In this document: positions 34,598-44,690 of the stretch, piece after piece | Numbering within the stretch: the first letter of the stretch is position 1 | Layout of the letters: each line of letters starts with the position of its first letter | Assembly (NCBI RefSeq): GCF_037126465.1 | Contig: NC_088204.1 | Coordinates: 66,153,807-66,217,806 of the forward strand | From: Ornithodoros turicata | Taxonomy: Eukaryota; Arthropoda; Arachnida; Ixodida; Argasidae | Direction of reading: 5' to 3' | DNA length: 64,000 nucleotides | Program-made: the position numbers and the translations under genes | The notes under the pieces: model-generated | Told to the model about the DNA's origin: nothing | The model's input: the letters and a program-made list of their open reading frames with translations, nothing else | Databases searched by the model: none

Positions 34598-37033
34598 GCA
34601 GCAAGGTAAGCAAGGTACCAGGGACAAGCAAGCAGTTGCTCGTATGCGTTCTTCTCGTGGCTGTCATCTCGGTCGTCGTCACGGTTGCTTTTCTCTACCG
34701 ACGATTCTTCTCGGAAAAGGGCATCCTAGTGGAATGCAACACAGACGAATGCAGGAACGTCTTATCCCAAATCCAGCAGCTGCTGAGCCCTAACATCGAT
34801 CCCTGCGATGATTTCTATGGTTACATCTGCGGCAAGTGGGCCGGCAAACCGAACTCCGGTTTCCTTGACGATGTCATGAGCAGGGATCGGAACCGGAACT
34901 GAACCCGAACCAAAAACCGGAAAAAAACGTTATTTTCTGACGAACCCGAACCGAACCGAACCCGAACAATTTTTTTGCTTGTCCTGAGCCGAACCGGAAC
35001 TGAACCGAAAAAAATTGATACGGTTACCGGTTCGGGAATCGGTTCAGAGGTGAATTAATTGTACTACTGACCGACCTTTTTTTTGCTCACCTGAAACGGT
35101 TATCTCACACCTTTCTCTTACAATCGTGTACGGTGAGCGTAAGCTTGCTTGCATGTAGCAAAATTACTGCCCGTGGACCGGTTAAACCGAGGCCGAGAAA
35201 AGTAACTGTTCCAATCCCTGTAAATGCCCCGACCGCTGACAGATTTTTTTTGTCTGTGCATGTGCGGGGGGGGGGGGGGGGGTTCTCCCTGAGCCGAACC
35301 CGAACCGAACCGATATACCTGAACCGGTTCAAGCTGTTAATTTCGGTTCAGCGGAGCTAAACCCGAACCGAACCAATATGCCTGAACCCGAACCCGAACC
35401 GGACCGAAAAAAATACCGGTTCCGATCCCTGGTCATGAGTACATACAACCAGACGCTAATAGACGCCCTCTTTTCCCAACAGTCCCTGCAACGATCCAGG
35501 CTTGGAAGGCACGTGTTTTCAGGTCTTTACCAGAAGTGTGACCATTACATCAAGAGAGGTAAAGGTTCCTTCGAGGATGCCATGGAAGATATCAGCAAAT
35601 TAATCGACAGTGACAAGTTACGAGAAGCCAGAGACCAGTCAGCTTTATTCGCACATCTTACGGGCCTTGTTTTGAAGACTGGCGTCCATACCTTCTTTAC
35701 AATCGAATTTGATCCAGCCGGTAGGGTAGCAGCCATGCGTATCTGCCCCGGTCGTTCCATCCAGCAAAAAATTTCCGCCGGACATGATTTGTCTGTCATC
35801 GATGTCACCACCGTATCGAATTTGACTCGCAGTTTTCTGGAGAAGACCGTATTCGGTCTCAACCTTACGAACGAAACGAATGCTGACGACCTATTCGACA
35901 TCGACAAAGACGTCCATCAAAACTTGCTGAAGCCGACGTCGACACGAGGAGTACATTTCAGGGACATAGGCACAGTGACTTCGATAAGAATTCCAGTAGA
36001 CGTTATTAATAGAATTGTTCCTTCACGGCTTCAAGTAGGGCTCGACGATGTCGTTTTGGTGACTGGGGCAGATTCCATACAAAGTATCAACCTTGCCATA
36101 AAGCGCCGACCGTTTCCAGAGCAGAAGTACTACTGCATCGTCAACCTGCTTGCCGAATTCCTTCGGTATAATATCTACAGTGAACATTTCCAGCACGACT
36201 ACAAGCTCCACACAATGGTTTGTCTCAGCGCCACCAAGGCAGTCCTTATCAACACCTGGCAGTACTTAGTCGCCCAGTTGGCTGTGGAGTACAGTTACGC
36301 GAAGATAACGAGAGACATGGCAGTTATCGCGAAAAATACTGTAGCCAACGGAAAAGAATTCGATATATTTGACAGTTACTTGCAATCGAACATCAAGAGT
36401 ATATTAAGGGACATGAAGATAGCCGTTTACGACGGCCTGGGTTTACCGCGTTTAAGCTCTGACATCAACTACAATTCATGGAACTCGCAGGGAACGTTTT
36501 TTCAGTCTTTGATGGACGCGGCACGTTGCACACGGGCAATGCACTACAAGACGTTTTATTATGAGAACACTGACGTAGCGGCGCAGTATCAGTACAGCGC
36601 CACGATTGCGTACGCAGATCCCTTCTTGTATGTTCCGACGGCGTACCAGCGTAGTCCACTCTTGCACGTCGGCCAGGGGCTCCCCTTGTACATCAATTTG
36701 GTCTCTCTCGGTCCGTTGTTGGTGGTGGAGATGCTGCGAGGAATTGCTGGACCCCTTCGAGACTCCGCGAAAGCGGGAAAACAGTTGGGGAACGCGATGT
36801 CTTGCACGAAGAAAGTCGGTTCACTAATAGGCCTCGACGTGGAGGACTCCACAGAGTCGCAACCTTGGGACAGCGATGTTGTGCTGTGGTACTTCGCGTT
36901 TCGCATCCTCTATTTAGAAGTGCAGAACGCGGTAATGTCCCGGGGTAATGATGTCTTCAGGGAACACGTGGCCCACTGCCCAGTGGTATTTCTTCGTTCG
37001 GTTTTGCATGATTTCTTGTACGTCGCGAGATGA
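34598..37033 (+). pseudogene. M13-like gene, exon 2: anchor and ectodomain, split by a MITE, zinc site lost
   Basis: The exon starts after the acceptor CTCGTGACAG (AG at 34596-34597). It encodes a membrane anchor (LLVCVLLVAVISVVVTVAFL), then the M13 N-terminal signature DPCDDFYGYICGKW (about 34799-34840), then the long helical domain, ending at TGA (37031-37033). A MITE interrupts it at 34881-35431. Leaving out the MITE and one target copy, the two halves are in the same frame: 2535 nt with exon 1, a multiple of three. So the break is the only one. Active M13 enzymes need HExxH; here the aligned segment at 36725-36739 reads VEMLR, and no ENxAD zinc-ligand motif is visible after it. The protein was therefore probably non-peptidase even before insertion. 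Whether it is expressed now depends on splicing around the MITE. Confidence 0.85.
34881..35431. mobile_element. 551-bp hAT-type MITE inside the M13-like coding exon
   Basis: The tips are CAGGGATCGGAACCGG at the left and the exact inverse CCGGTTCCGATCCCTG at the right. It is flanked by a perfect 8-bp target duplication GTCATGAG (34873-34880 and 35432-35439). CAGGG tips and 8-bp duplications are hallmarks of hAT. The subterminal regions are dense in CCGAAC repeats, plausible transposase-binding sites. A G run lies at about 35265-35282. No transposase. Identical tips and duplications suggest a young insertion. Confidence 0.96.
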
Positions 37034-37296
37034 CGGTTCAAGCCGAGAGCCTCCAAAGAGCTTCAAAGAACGATGCTTGGTTCATCTGCTTGCACACAAG
37101 GATTTTGCAGTTCGTTTCAGATGCTCTTGGAGATCGAATTTCAGAACTATTGACTGTGTCAACGACTAGGAGTTTTCTAGTGGTTTGTAGTTTTTGCTGT
37201 AATGATTCAGATATTTTTATAGATCAACAAAAAAAAAGTACAAATTTTTTCGTTTCGCTTTGTCTCGTAGGAGAACAGAGAACACCACCAGTCGCC
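37034..37296. other. Region 3' of the M13-like gene
   Basis: No clear AATAAA was found within the first 200 bases after the stop. Sequence similarity to copy B begins near 37297. Confidence 0.4.
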
Positions 37297-38700
37297 GGGT
37301 GCCTGAGACGTATTCCCATTATACTTGCAAGGGCCTGCTTTCTAAGATATAGTCCTGGTTAAAGTAGCACACAGTAAATCACGGCTGACATCAACGTCGT
37401 GTGCACTCAGAAAACGAGAAGTTGTAGCATTGCCGTTGCCGTGTGTACTTCATGGGAGTAACCACCCAGCGTAGCAGGTGTTGCTGGTGTTGGTGGCGCT
37501 TTTGAGAACAAGAGCCCCTGAATTTGTTCAAGGGAAGACCCGCAGGACGTGGACAGCTCAATGCTGTCGACAGACGTGACAATTTCCACGACTAGCCGAG
37601 AGCCATCTTAAGAGCAGTCTAGGCGAGAATTGGAGCGACACTAAATGGGGGCGGCACGTCCGGTTAGGCCGCCAAGAAGCTATCTATCCGGGAGTATTGG
37701 AACCTGTATTGAAACACACCCAACGTCACACATTCGATAGGCCCTTGATGTTGGAACCGCAATCGCGGATGGCGAGACGCATGCTATTAAACAATATGTA
37801 AAAAGGAAATGTTGCTGAATATATTTCGACTGGTTATTGAAATAGTACTGCTCGCGACAAGGTTGTCTGAAAGTTCCGCTGTTTATCCCATCCTAAATTA
37901 ACTGGTGTCTCAAGACAATTCGTTTTGAGTGATAAACACGTGCATGTGGCCTACCTTTAAATACAATACTGACACAGCATTTCAGAGGGCAACCAACGAA
38001 GCGCGGAATGTGGACACACTGATCGGCGTTCCCAGACAACCGTGTCGCGAGCAGTACATGCGCTCTGCGCCATAGTACGTAAATATTGGTTGGCAAGTGA
38101 CACAGAAGATAGGATTGGAAGTAATACCAGTAGGGCGTAGGGCGCTGCAACGGACAGCACTCGTCGAACTCGAGCCCCACCCGATGAGGGCTGGGGACTT
38201 ATTTTTTCTCTTTTTTTTTTTCGTGTCTGTGAACGTGCCCCACACCAGGAAGGCGGAGCATGAGCCTGCGTTGCGCATTCTTTATTGGCAATCTGATACA
38301 CAAAGTTCACGCTTGAAACAGCATTTCCAACAGATTTTGTTCATTTTCTGGGGTACCCTACCTACCTGCATTACATCAGCGACACAAAGGCAATACGGAC
38401 TTTTTCACCTTTGTTTGCTGACGGCACACGCATATTATGACACCTCTGACGATGGCACAATACGTAAGACAGACAAAATAGCCCCTTTTCTGTTCTACTA
38501 ATGCGGAACATACGTACCCTTGTTTACCTGCAGCCACACTTTTTTTTTTCCTTCCTGGCATTGACAACTGCCGGGCACAACTGCAATCATGTACTGCAGA
38601 ATTGCAAAAATGTAGGAGGTCGAACAACATTTCTCGTTCTCGACGTTGGAAAACCGTATAGCTAATTATCCTAGCAGCACCGTAAACAAGAATAACTTGA
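37297..38700. repeat. Partial copy C of the duplicated segment
   Basis: It starts at GAGACGTATTCCCATTATAC, equivalent to 15133 in copy B, and runs to CCTAGCAGCACCGTAAACA, equivalent to about 19020, without the 16108-18714 element. It includes module R (38095-38300). Divergence is higher than between A and B, with many small deletions. No gene. Confidence 0.85.
38095..38300. repeat. Dispersed repeat module R, copy 5
   Basis: The copy within segment C, with the same order of blocks as 1300-1530 and a run of T near 38210. Confidence 0.65.
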
Positions 38701-39915
38701 TTGCGAGATGATGAATGGGGAGTTTCATCGCCAGGGGCGATACTCTACCACCATTGCTGGTGGTGATGCGGGGAATGAAATAATCAGCCCCTTCACAATA
38801 ATGATCGAAGTCCTATGGTATCTAGAAAAGTGAAGAGAGCATTGAGGCAAGAGCGTTGGTGGGCTGGATGTGGCCAGGGACCAAGCCATTTTGTGAGAGA
38901 GAGGGTGCGAGAGTGCAGCTCGTTAAGGCACTGTAAAAATCGTCGTACAATGTCTATATGTCACTGCTTCATATATGGATGACAATGTACAGTTTACGCT
39001 GTTACTGACCGGTGTCATCTTCCGTTTTCCGTTCCGTTTCGGTTTTCGTTTCTGTTCAAGGAAAACGGTTCAGTTCCAGTTCAGTTCCGCAGGAAAAAGA
39101 ATAGCGACTCGAAACCGGTTCGAACCCCTGCGAAACTAACCCCTTTTATTCTCTCCAAGATGTCAAACAGAGGGAGAAAAAAAGAGCGGGGTTACAATTA
39201 TTGGTCCCATCAAGTGGCTTAGAGAAAAACAACGAGGCCCTCTTGCTGAGGCTCGTTACTCAGGCGCGTTGTTGCAATGTGTGGGTTCGTGCACAAATAA
39301 CTACAATGTAGTTTACCTAAGTACAAGCAAGTCGTCCAACATTTGCAGACGCAATCATTGTACTTTTGACGAGAACAAAAATAAAAAAATGAAGAAACAC
39401 GCCACCGCTCGCTTATACTTTTATAAATTTGGCTTAGCGCACTTAGTGAAACCGTCAACAAGTATTTCAATTTCTGCTGTTCTAATGCGAATTTCTTTTT
39501 CGCTTCAAGGTAATCAACAATGCGAGATGGTCTTCCCTAGTCTTCCATACCTGCATTACAACTTCCACGTTCCACACCGTCACCGGATTGCCTGCACCAG
39601 TCATTTCTAATGAGCGCGTCAATGGCCCCCATTTTTGTATTTGCCGCACTTCTCAATTTATGTTAATTCTGTGCACCGTGGTGCTCTCCTCTGTGTTAGG
39701 TTAGGTTGGGTTGGGTTGGGGCTCGCCCGCCCTGCCGTGAAGGACTTCCAATGCCTCTGCAGACACTAGATAGCTTTCCTTGTTGTTCTTTAGAATTTCA
39801 TTGCTTTTCGTAGCAGCTTCTCGATGCCAGATAGTTGAGCCGTCATCAATAATCGTAGTGACTAAGGACGAATATTTTCACCGAGATGCCTATGACATTG
39901 AAATGGTTTGATATA
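38701..39915. other. Intergenic stretch
   Basis: No gene. 39010-39130 is a hAT-like fragment (CCGTTTCGGTTTTCG and GGTTCAGTTCCAGTTCAG, ending GGTTCGAACCCCTG) related to the MITE at 34881-35431. 39697-39722 has two GTTAGG units followed by GTTGGG units, a very short match to arthropod telomeric TTAGG. Confidence 0.5.
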
Positions 39916-40628
39916 CAAGGTGTTTCATTTAAATCCCCGGGGCAAATAATTCACGAACGGGTGCACCAATCGAAGAAGTATCATCGAAGTATCAATCCGA
40001 TACGATCTACAAGCCGCGCACCGTGTGAATCAGTGGGAGGCGCTCATTTAAGTAAAAAATCAAATGAGTTTCGTGAAAAACAACTTCTGGAGCAGGGCGC
40101 CGTTGGCATTAAAATGAGTAATACCCCTTTTTTGGAATAACAAAAGACGTGCACGTGCGCCGGTGTTGTCCCCATCCCGTTCGTCCTTGTCTTTTGTGCG
40201 CATTCCAGAACGTCATAATGTCTACCCCTTTTGGGACCTTCATGAGACACCTTTTAGAGAAAAATCATGATTGTCATCGAAACGGGTAATTTGCTAAAGT
40301 AGTTAATTGGTTTCGGTTTACATATTTTTGTCGCGGCTGGGCACCGTGAGCGCAAAAGAATGCTCTTCCACTTCCTTGTCCACCAATGAATTACGTGTTC
40401 TTGAGCTAACTTGGCAAGGGGGAGTGCTGAAGAAAAAGCAACAGCGTCAAACAGGCTTCGCCAGTCCCCCACCCCGTTTATCTAACTGATATGCGCACAT
40501 TATCTGTCATGATCGCGCGGACGAAACCACTGATCTCGATTGTAAAAGGCTGGATCGCGGATGGGGAGCGCGAGCGTGAGGAAACCGGCCGCCATCTTAC
40601 TGTACCCACAACAGTCGCCGCAGCGATC

Positions 40629-40697
40629 ATGGCAACTTCTTGCAATTACGGTCGTACCAACCGTACTGGCAAGGATACAGGGCCTAAATTTCTACAG
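40629..40697 (+). CDS. Possible first exon inside the long-TIR transposon
   Basis: ATG at 40629, just inside the left arm, opens MATSCNYGRTNRTGKDTGPK and three more residues. It ends at a strong donor, CTACAG|GTGAGT. The C-x-Y-G-R-T-N start recalls the first zinc-ligand region of THAP-like DNA-binding domains used by some transposases, but one cysteine is too little to be sure. No matching second exon was located. Confidence 0.35.
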
Positions 40698-41882
40698 GTG
40701 AGTAATTCTTTATCAAGGAATAAATAGGCGTCCATTCTGTATATTTAGTTGACCATTATGAAGTGTTTTTTTGTTCAAAACGAGCACTGGATGCAGGTTG
40801 TTTGATCGCTCTTCCGAGGTTCAATCGAGCACACTTGCATGTTACCTGGTGGCAAATACAGTTTGAGTGCATAATGTGCTTGAAAGAACATGTTATAGTA
40901 CACTGGTAGTGTTGTCATCAATATATGTGCGAGCACTCGAGCGCTTTTTTGCATGCATTGCTAGCATGGTACACGGTGTTCTCTACGGAAGCGAGTGCAC
41001 ATTCATTTCTTTGAATTACCTTCACGCACAAGTTCGGTATTACGTCGTAACTAGACCAAGATTGTCACCTTTTTTGCCTTGGTTTGATTTGTGACACAGA
41101 ATGCTACGTGACGGTGGTGTGGCGCGACTTGGATAACGCCTTGTGTCTCACCTGTACCGTCAGCTTGTTACGATAATAATAATTTGTAGCGTGCCGTGCT
41201 ATTTGTGGCAGTTTTTAAGGCAAAAGTGGTGTCTCGTCAATACAGGTTTCGTCATGTGGACTACCCAGTGAATAATCTGTGCAGTGTGATACGACTGGGT
41301 GTACAGATAAGTATCAAGTTCCTCATCCACTGGTTTCTACTTTACAGGAAGGAACCACCTCAGTGCACGCACTGTGGTTAGCCTCTCTCAAATTTGCACA
41401 TTTTCATACATGTTGACATCAGAAACACACCTTAGGCTCCTTCACCCAGCAATATAATAATTATAATTATTTTTAGAAGAGTTCACCATATTCTTTTTAG
41501 AATAGGTTTTAATATTTTCAATTTTTAGAAGATACAGGGATTGTAAGCCATGTTTTAAACTGATGTTTTAACATTTGTCCAATGCATTTATTAAACAACA
41601 TTCATTTTTAACTGGCTGCACCCAAACCAATGTTCTTATGTATTATATTGCCTTTGTTGTCGATGCACCATAAAAATTGGAATAATCATCAATACAGGTT
41701 ACTTCACAGCTGCCTCGACATACTCAAGAAATGGGTGCAGAACCTGCGTAATGCCCACAAACTTTGACTACCACAGCACCTCCAGAAAGTAAAAGCATAT
41801 GTGTCACATGGGATTTTTAAAGGCATTCACAGTATATAATACCTTGTGTGAACTGTTGTAGATCTAAGCAGCCTCTACAGTA

Positions 41883-42112
41883 CACTCTCAGAAATTAAAA
41901 CATGTCAGGGTTTCAGTTAATAGGCATGCACATATATGCTATAAGAAAAAATTTATTTATTGAGGATGCATTTCTCTGGTACTGATGTTGTTTACATCTA
42001 CCGTTGATCACATTAAATTTAAAATTCAGCATATATGAGAAAATATCAGGAGGGAAGTTGCTATTCTTTGCTCATTCCAACCTAAAATTGAGTGCTACAA
42101 ATTTAGAGAGTG
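41883..42112. mobile_element. 230-bp MITE nested in the long-TIR transposon
   Basis: Left CACTCTCAGAAATTAAA, right AATTTAGAGAGTG, with TA on both sides (41881-41882 and 42113-42114). Same tip type as 3939-6007, 16108-18714 and 46480-46876. It marks a later insertion into the large element. Confidence 0.8.
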
Positions 42113-42486
42113 TACCTGTCCATTGTCATCCCTAAAATATATATTGTCATTGTAGGAAGGTCACAAAACAATAAATGTAGTCTTTTGCGACCTCCCTGCA
42201 CGTTCATTGTATCCTGAAATGCATAAGTGCAAGAAATAAATGTTGAACTTGAAAAATGTATACTCTCTTTACTCATCATCAGTGATCTTCTTTACAAAAG
42301 CATATCGTGTTAGACTTTTTTGTTTACGCTTCACAGACAGGATATACGAGGTCCAAAATGACAAAAGCACAACTGTTTCAAGCTCCAAATCGTTCTGGTG
42401 CAATTTGCAGACCATACGTGTGTAGTGCAAGAGGGCCCCTGCACATCAAAGGGTAAGATGGGAGTCATTAATTAAAGTGGTTCCTA

Positions 42487-42651
42487 TGAGAGACTTCGAT
42501 GCTGAAGAAAATTGTGCAAACTGCGGAAAGTGCCATAGAAGATCTCCAGAAAGCGTGTCTGGTCTCACAACGGTGCCCCTTTTAGATGACGATGATACTG
42601 ATTGGTGTTTCAGATGTGGAGCTGCATTTTTTGTAACGTGCTTCACATAAC
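42487..42651 (+). CDS. Small cysteine-rich frame inside the long-TIR transposon
   Basis: 54 codons starting MRDFDAEENCANCGKCH and including DDDDTDWCFRCGAAFF. Two CxxC pairs suggest a zinc ribbon. It may be an exon fragment of the transposon's protein, since the following frame (KPVLDGHSVWHNRACKYAEQ) is also unusual in composition. Not recognised; no splice structure established. Confidence 0.3.
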
Positions 42652-44311
42652 AAGCATGACAAAGCCAGTGCTGGATGGACATTCAGTTTGGCACAACCGC
42701 GCCTGCAAATACGCAGAACAAATGAAGGAAGCAACAAACAAACATAGAAGGGCTATACATCAAAAAGAGATAAGTCCTGTGTCTCAAGCAGGTGTCACCA
42801 CTTCCTAAGTAAGTTAATTGATTAAGCTTACATCACAACCTGACTAACTGTTCTAACGAGTGCGAACGAGTTGCGTGAAGTAATTATTTGAGCTGCTTGA
42901 CGGTGTGTCCATATGTGCGAGGCATGGCACCCATGTCGTTCACTAAAAGACTCTTTCTGCGGCGATGCTTGATATAAATCATACTAAACGCATACACGGC
43001 TAAAACAACGGCTGAGAGTCTGTACAGAACGATATCTTTCTGTCATGCGAGTATATGAGTATATATTTTCCCGGACCGTTCGTGACGGAAAAATATTTGT
43101 CCAGAACGCAGCACAGGATATTATATACATGGTTGTTGTTAACCTCACATCGTTTCTGATTGAAATATTGGCTGGGAAACGTGCTGTAGTACAATTCCCA
43201 GCGCTGCACTGCAGTGACAGTCTAGTTTCGGAATGCAAAACATAACGTTATTAAGAATCGAAAAGCAGGGCACCTGCAAAACACTGTTAGGATACATCAG
43301 TATACTGGCACCTTACAAAATCGCGTGACGACAAACAATGATCAACGCCTGTAGCGCAATAAATACTCACAATCTCTGTTGCCTCCCATTGTTTCCAATG
43401 GGCACACACAGCGTTTTAGGGCCCACCAACATGGCGGCCCGAATGCGTACCTCTCTCCCACGAGCCCCTCTCCCATACGCGATCCAGCCTTTATACATAG
43501 AGATCAGTGGACGAAACACAGTTAATCACATAGTAGCTTGATATCACATGCATACTAGCACAGCACTGGCCAAAACTTTCTCTTCAGTACTCCCCGCTAC
43601 GAAGTAAGCTCAAGAACACGTAATTCATGTATAAGGGAGTGGAAGAGCGTCCTTTTGCGCTTCACCGCGACGAAAATATGTAAACCGAAACCAATTAATA
43701 ACTGCAACGAATGACTCGCTTCGGTGGCAGAGTTTTCTCTAAAAGGTGTCCACTGAAGGTCCCAAAAGTGGTCGTACAGTTTTAATGCCGACGGCACCCT
43801 GCTTTAGGAGCTATGTTTTTCACTAAACTCTTTTGAATTCTATTTAGCGCTTCCCACTCATTCACACAGTGCGCAGCTTGTAGGCGGTATCGGACAGATA
43901 CTTGTAAAAGACAAAGTTGTTCAATTGGCGCACCCGTTCGCGAATAATTTAGCCCGGTGATTTAGCTGAAACACCCTGTACAGCCTGCTCGGCCCTCATC
44001 TCCAAGAAATACCAAAAGTTAACTGTGAGCCGTCAGGGTATAAGACAGTTTGGTGCTGCTGCTCGTGGAACTACTGGTGACTCTGACGGCTTATCTGCTG
44101 ACGTGCCATCAATCAGTAAAATGAGTTTACCACTTTATTGATTGATTGTCCAGGTAGAACAACTTTTCATTCGTGACTCGAGGTTGTCCTAAAACAAAAT
44201 TTAGGCAACATGCATCCCTTGTAGTTTCCTGGTTACCCTGTTATCAAGAGAAAATGCAATGTGTTCGCGTTGGGAGGTCACACACTCACGACCGAGGTTG
44301 ACTGAAAAATA

Positions 44312-44317
44312 TTTATT
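44312..44317 (-). promoter_or_regulatory. Polyadenylation signal of the GH18-like gene
   Basis: TTTATT on the plus strand is AATAAA on the gene's strand, about 110 nt after the stop codon. Confidence 0.6.
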
Positions 44318-44426
44318 CGTACAATCAGAGTGACTCACTATGAATACCCTTATATGATTTTGATATTTCGACCACGTAATTCGTATGGAATGCCTTTCTA
44401 TTTTTTATGTGTGGTGTTTTCTTTTT

Positions 44427-44690
44427 TTAGGCAGACACCAAGGCTGCAGTAAGTGGAGACATCTGTCTACCATGTTCCCTGCAAGCCCCCATGTAGTCGT
44501 CGAGATCCATGTCGAAAACGACGATGCACATATCGGCGAGCCCGCCGACGTACGAGTGTTGTATTCGGTGGCGGACGTTGTCGGGAGTGACGTGAGTGGC
44601 AAGAAGGAACTTTCCCGCCACTTCGTCCAACTCGTACCTGAGCGAACATTCCGGATCTCCCGTCGATACGACACCGGTTAGCTTGCAGAC
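44427..44690 (-). CDS. GH18-like membrane protein, last exon
   Basis: The acceptor TTGGCAG (CTG at 44691-44693 on plus) is followed by VCKLTGVVSTGDPECSLRYE. The exon ends SPLTAALVSA and TAA, 87 codons. It contains ADMCIVVFDMDLDDYMGAC, matching the last barrel strand of tick GH18-like proteins (xxVFDxDxDDxxGxC). It joins the upstream exon (47569-47697) in phase 0. AATAAA follows at 44312-44317. Confidence 0.88.
   Translation of the reverse strand, partial: VCKLTGVVSTGDPECSLRYELDEVAGKFLLATHVTPDNVRHRIQHSYVGGLADMCIVVFDMDLDDYMGACREHGRQMSPLTAALVSA

Larger units (their letters stand above)
39916..43979. mobile_element. 4.06-kb DNA transposon with very long terminal inverted repeats
   Basis: It begins CAAGGTGTTTCA and ends TGAAACACCCTG, with TA on both sides. 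The inverted similarity extends inward through TCGCGAACGGGTG(C)GCCAAT, GGCATTAAAA, TTAATTGGTTTCGGTTTACA, GAATTACGTGTTCTTGAGCT and AAAGGCTGGATCGCG. The left arm is about 39916-40600 and the right about 43425-43979. The interior is AT-rich with only small frames. A right-end fragment of the same family lies at about 55977-56227. Family unassigned: TA duplications fit the Tc1/mariner group, whereas arms this long recall foldback elements. Confidence 0.85.

Noticed and set aside
34873..35439. The MITE acting as a GT-AG intron using the target duplication (GT at 34873, AG at 35439)
   Set aside because: The boundary bases fit, but removing 567 nt from those points shifts the downstream frame relative to the M13 sequence.
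39697..39722. Telomere
   Set aside because: Only two TTAGG-like units followed by TTGGG variants. This is a short interstitial match, possibly chance.
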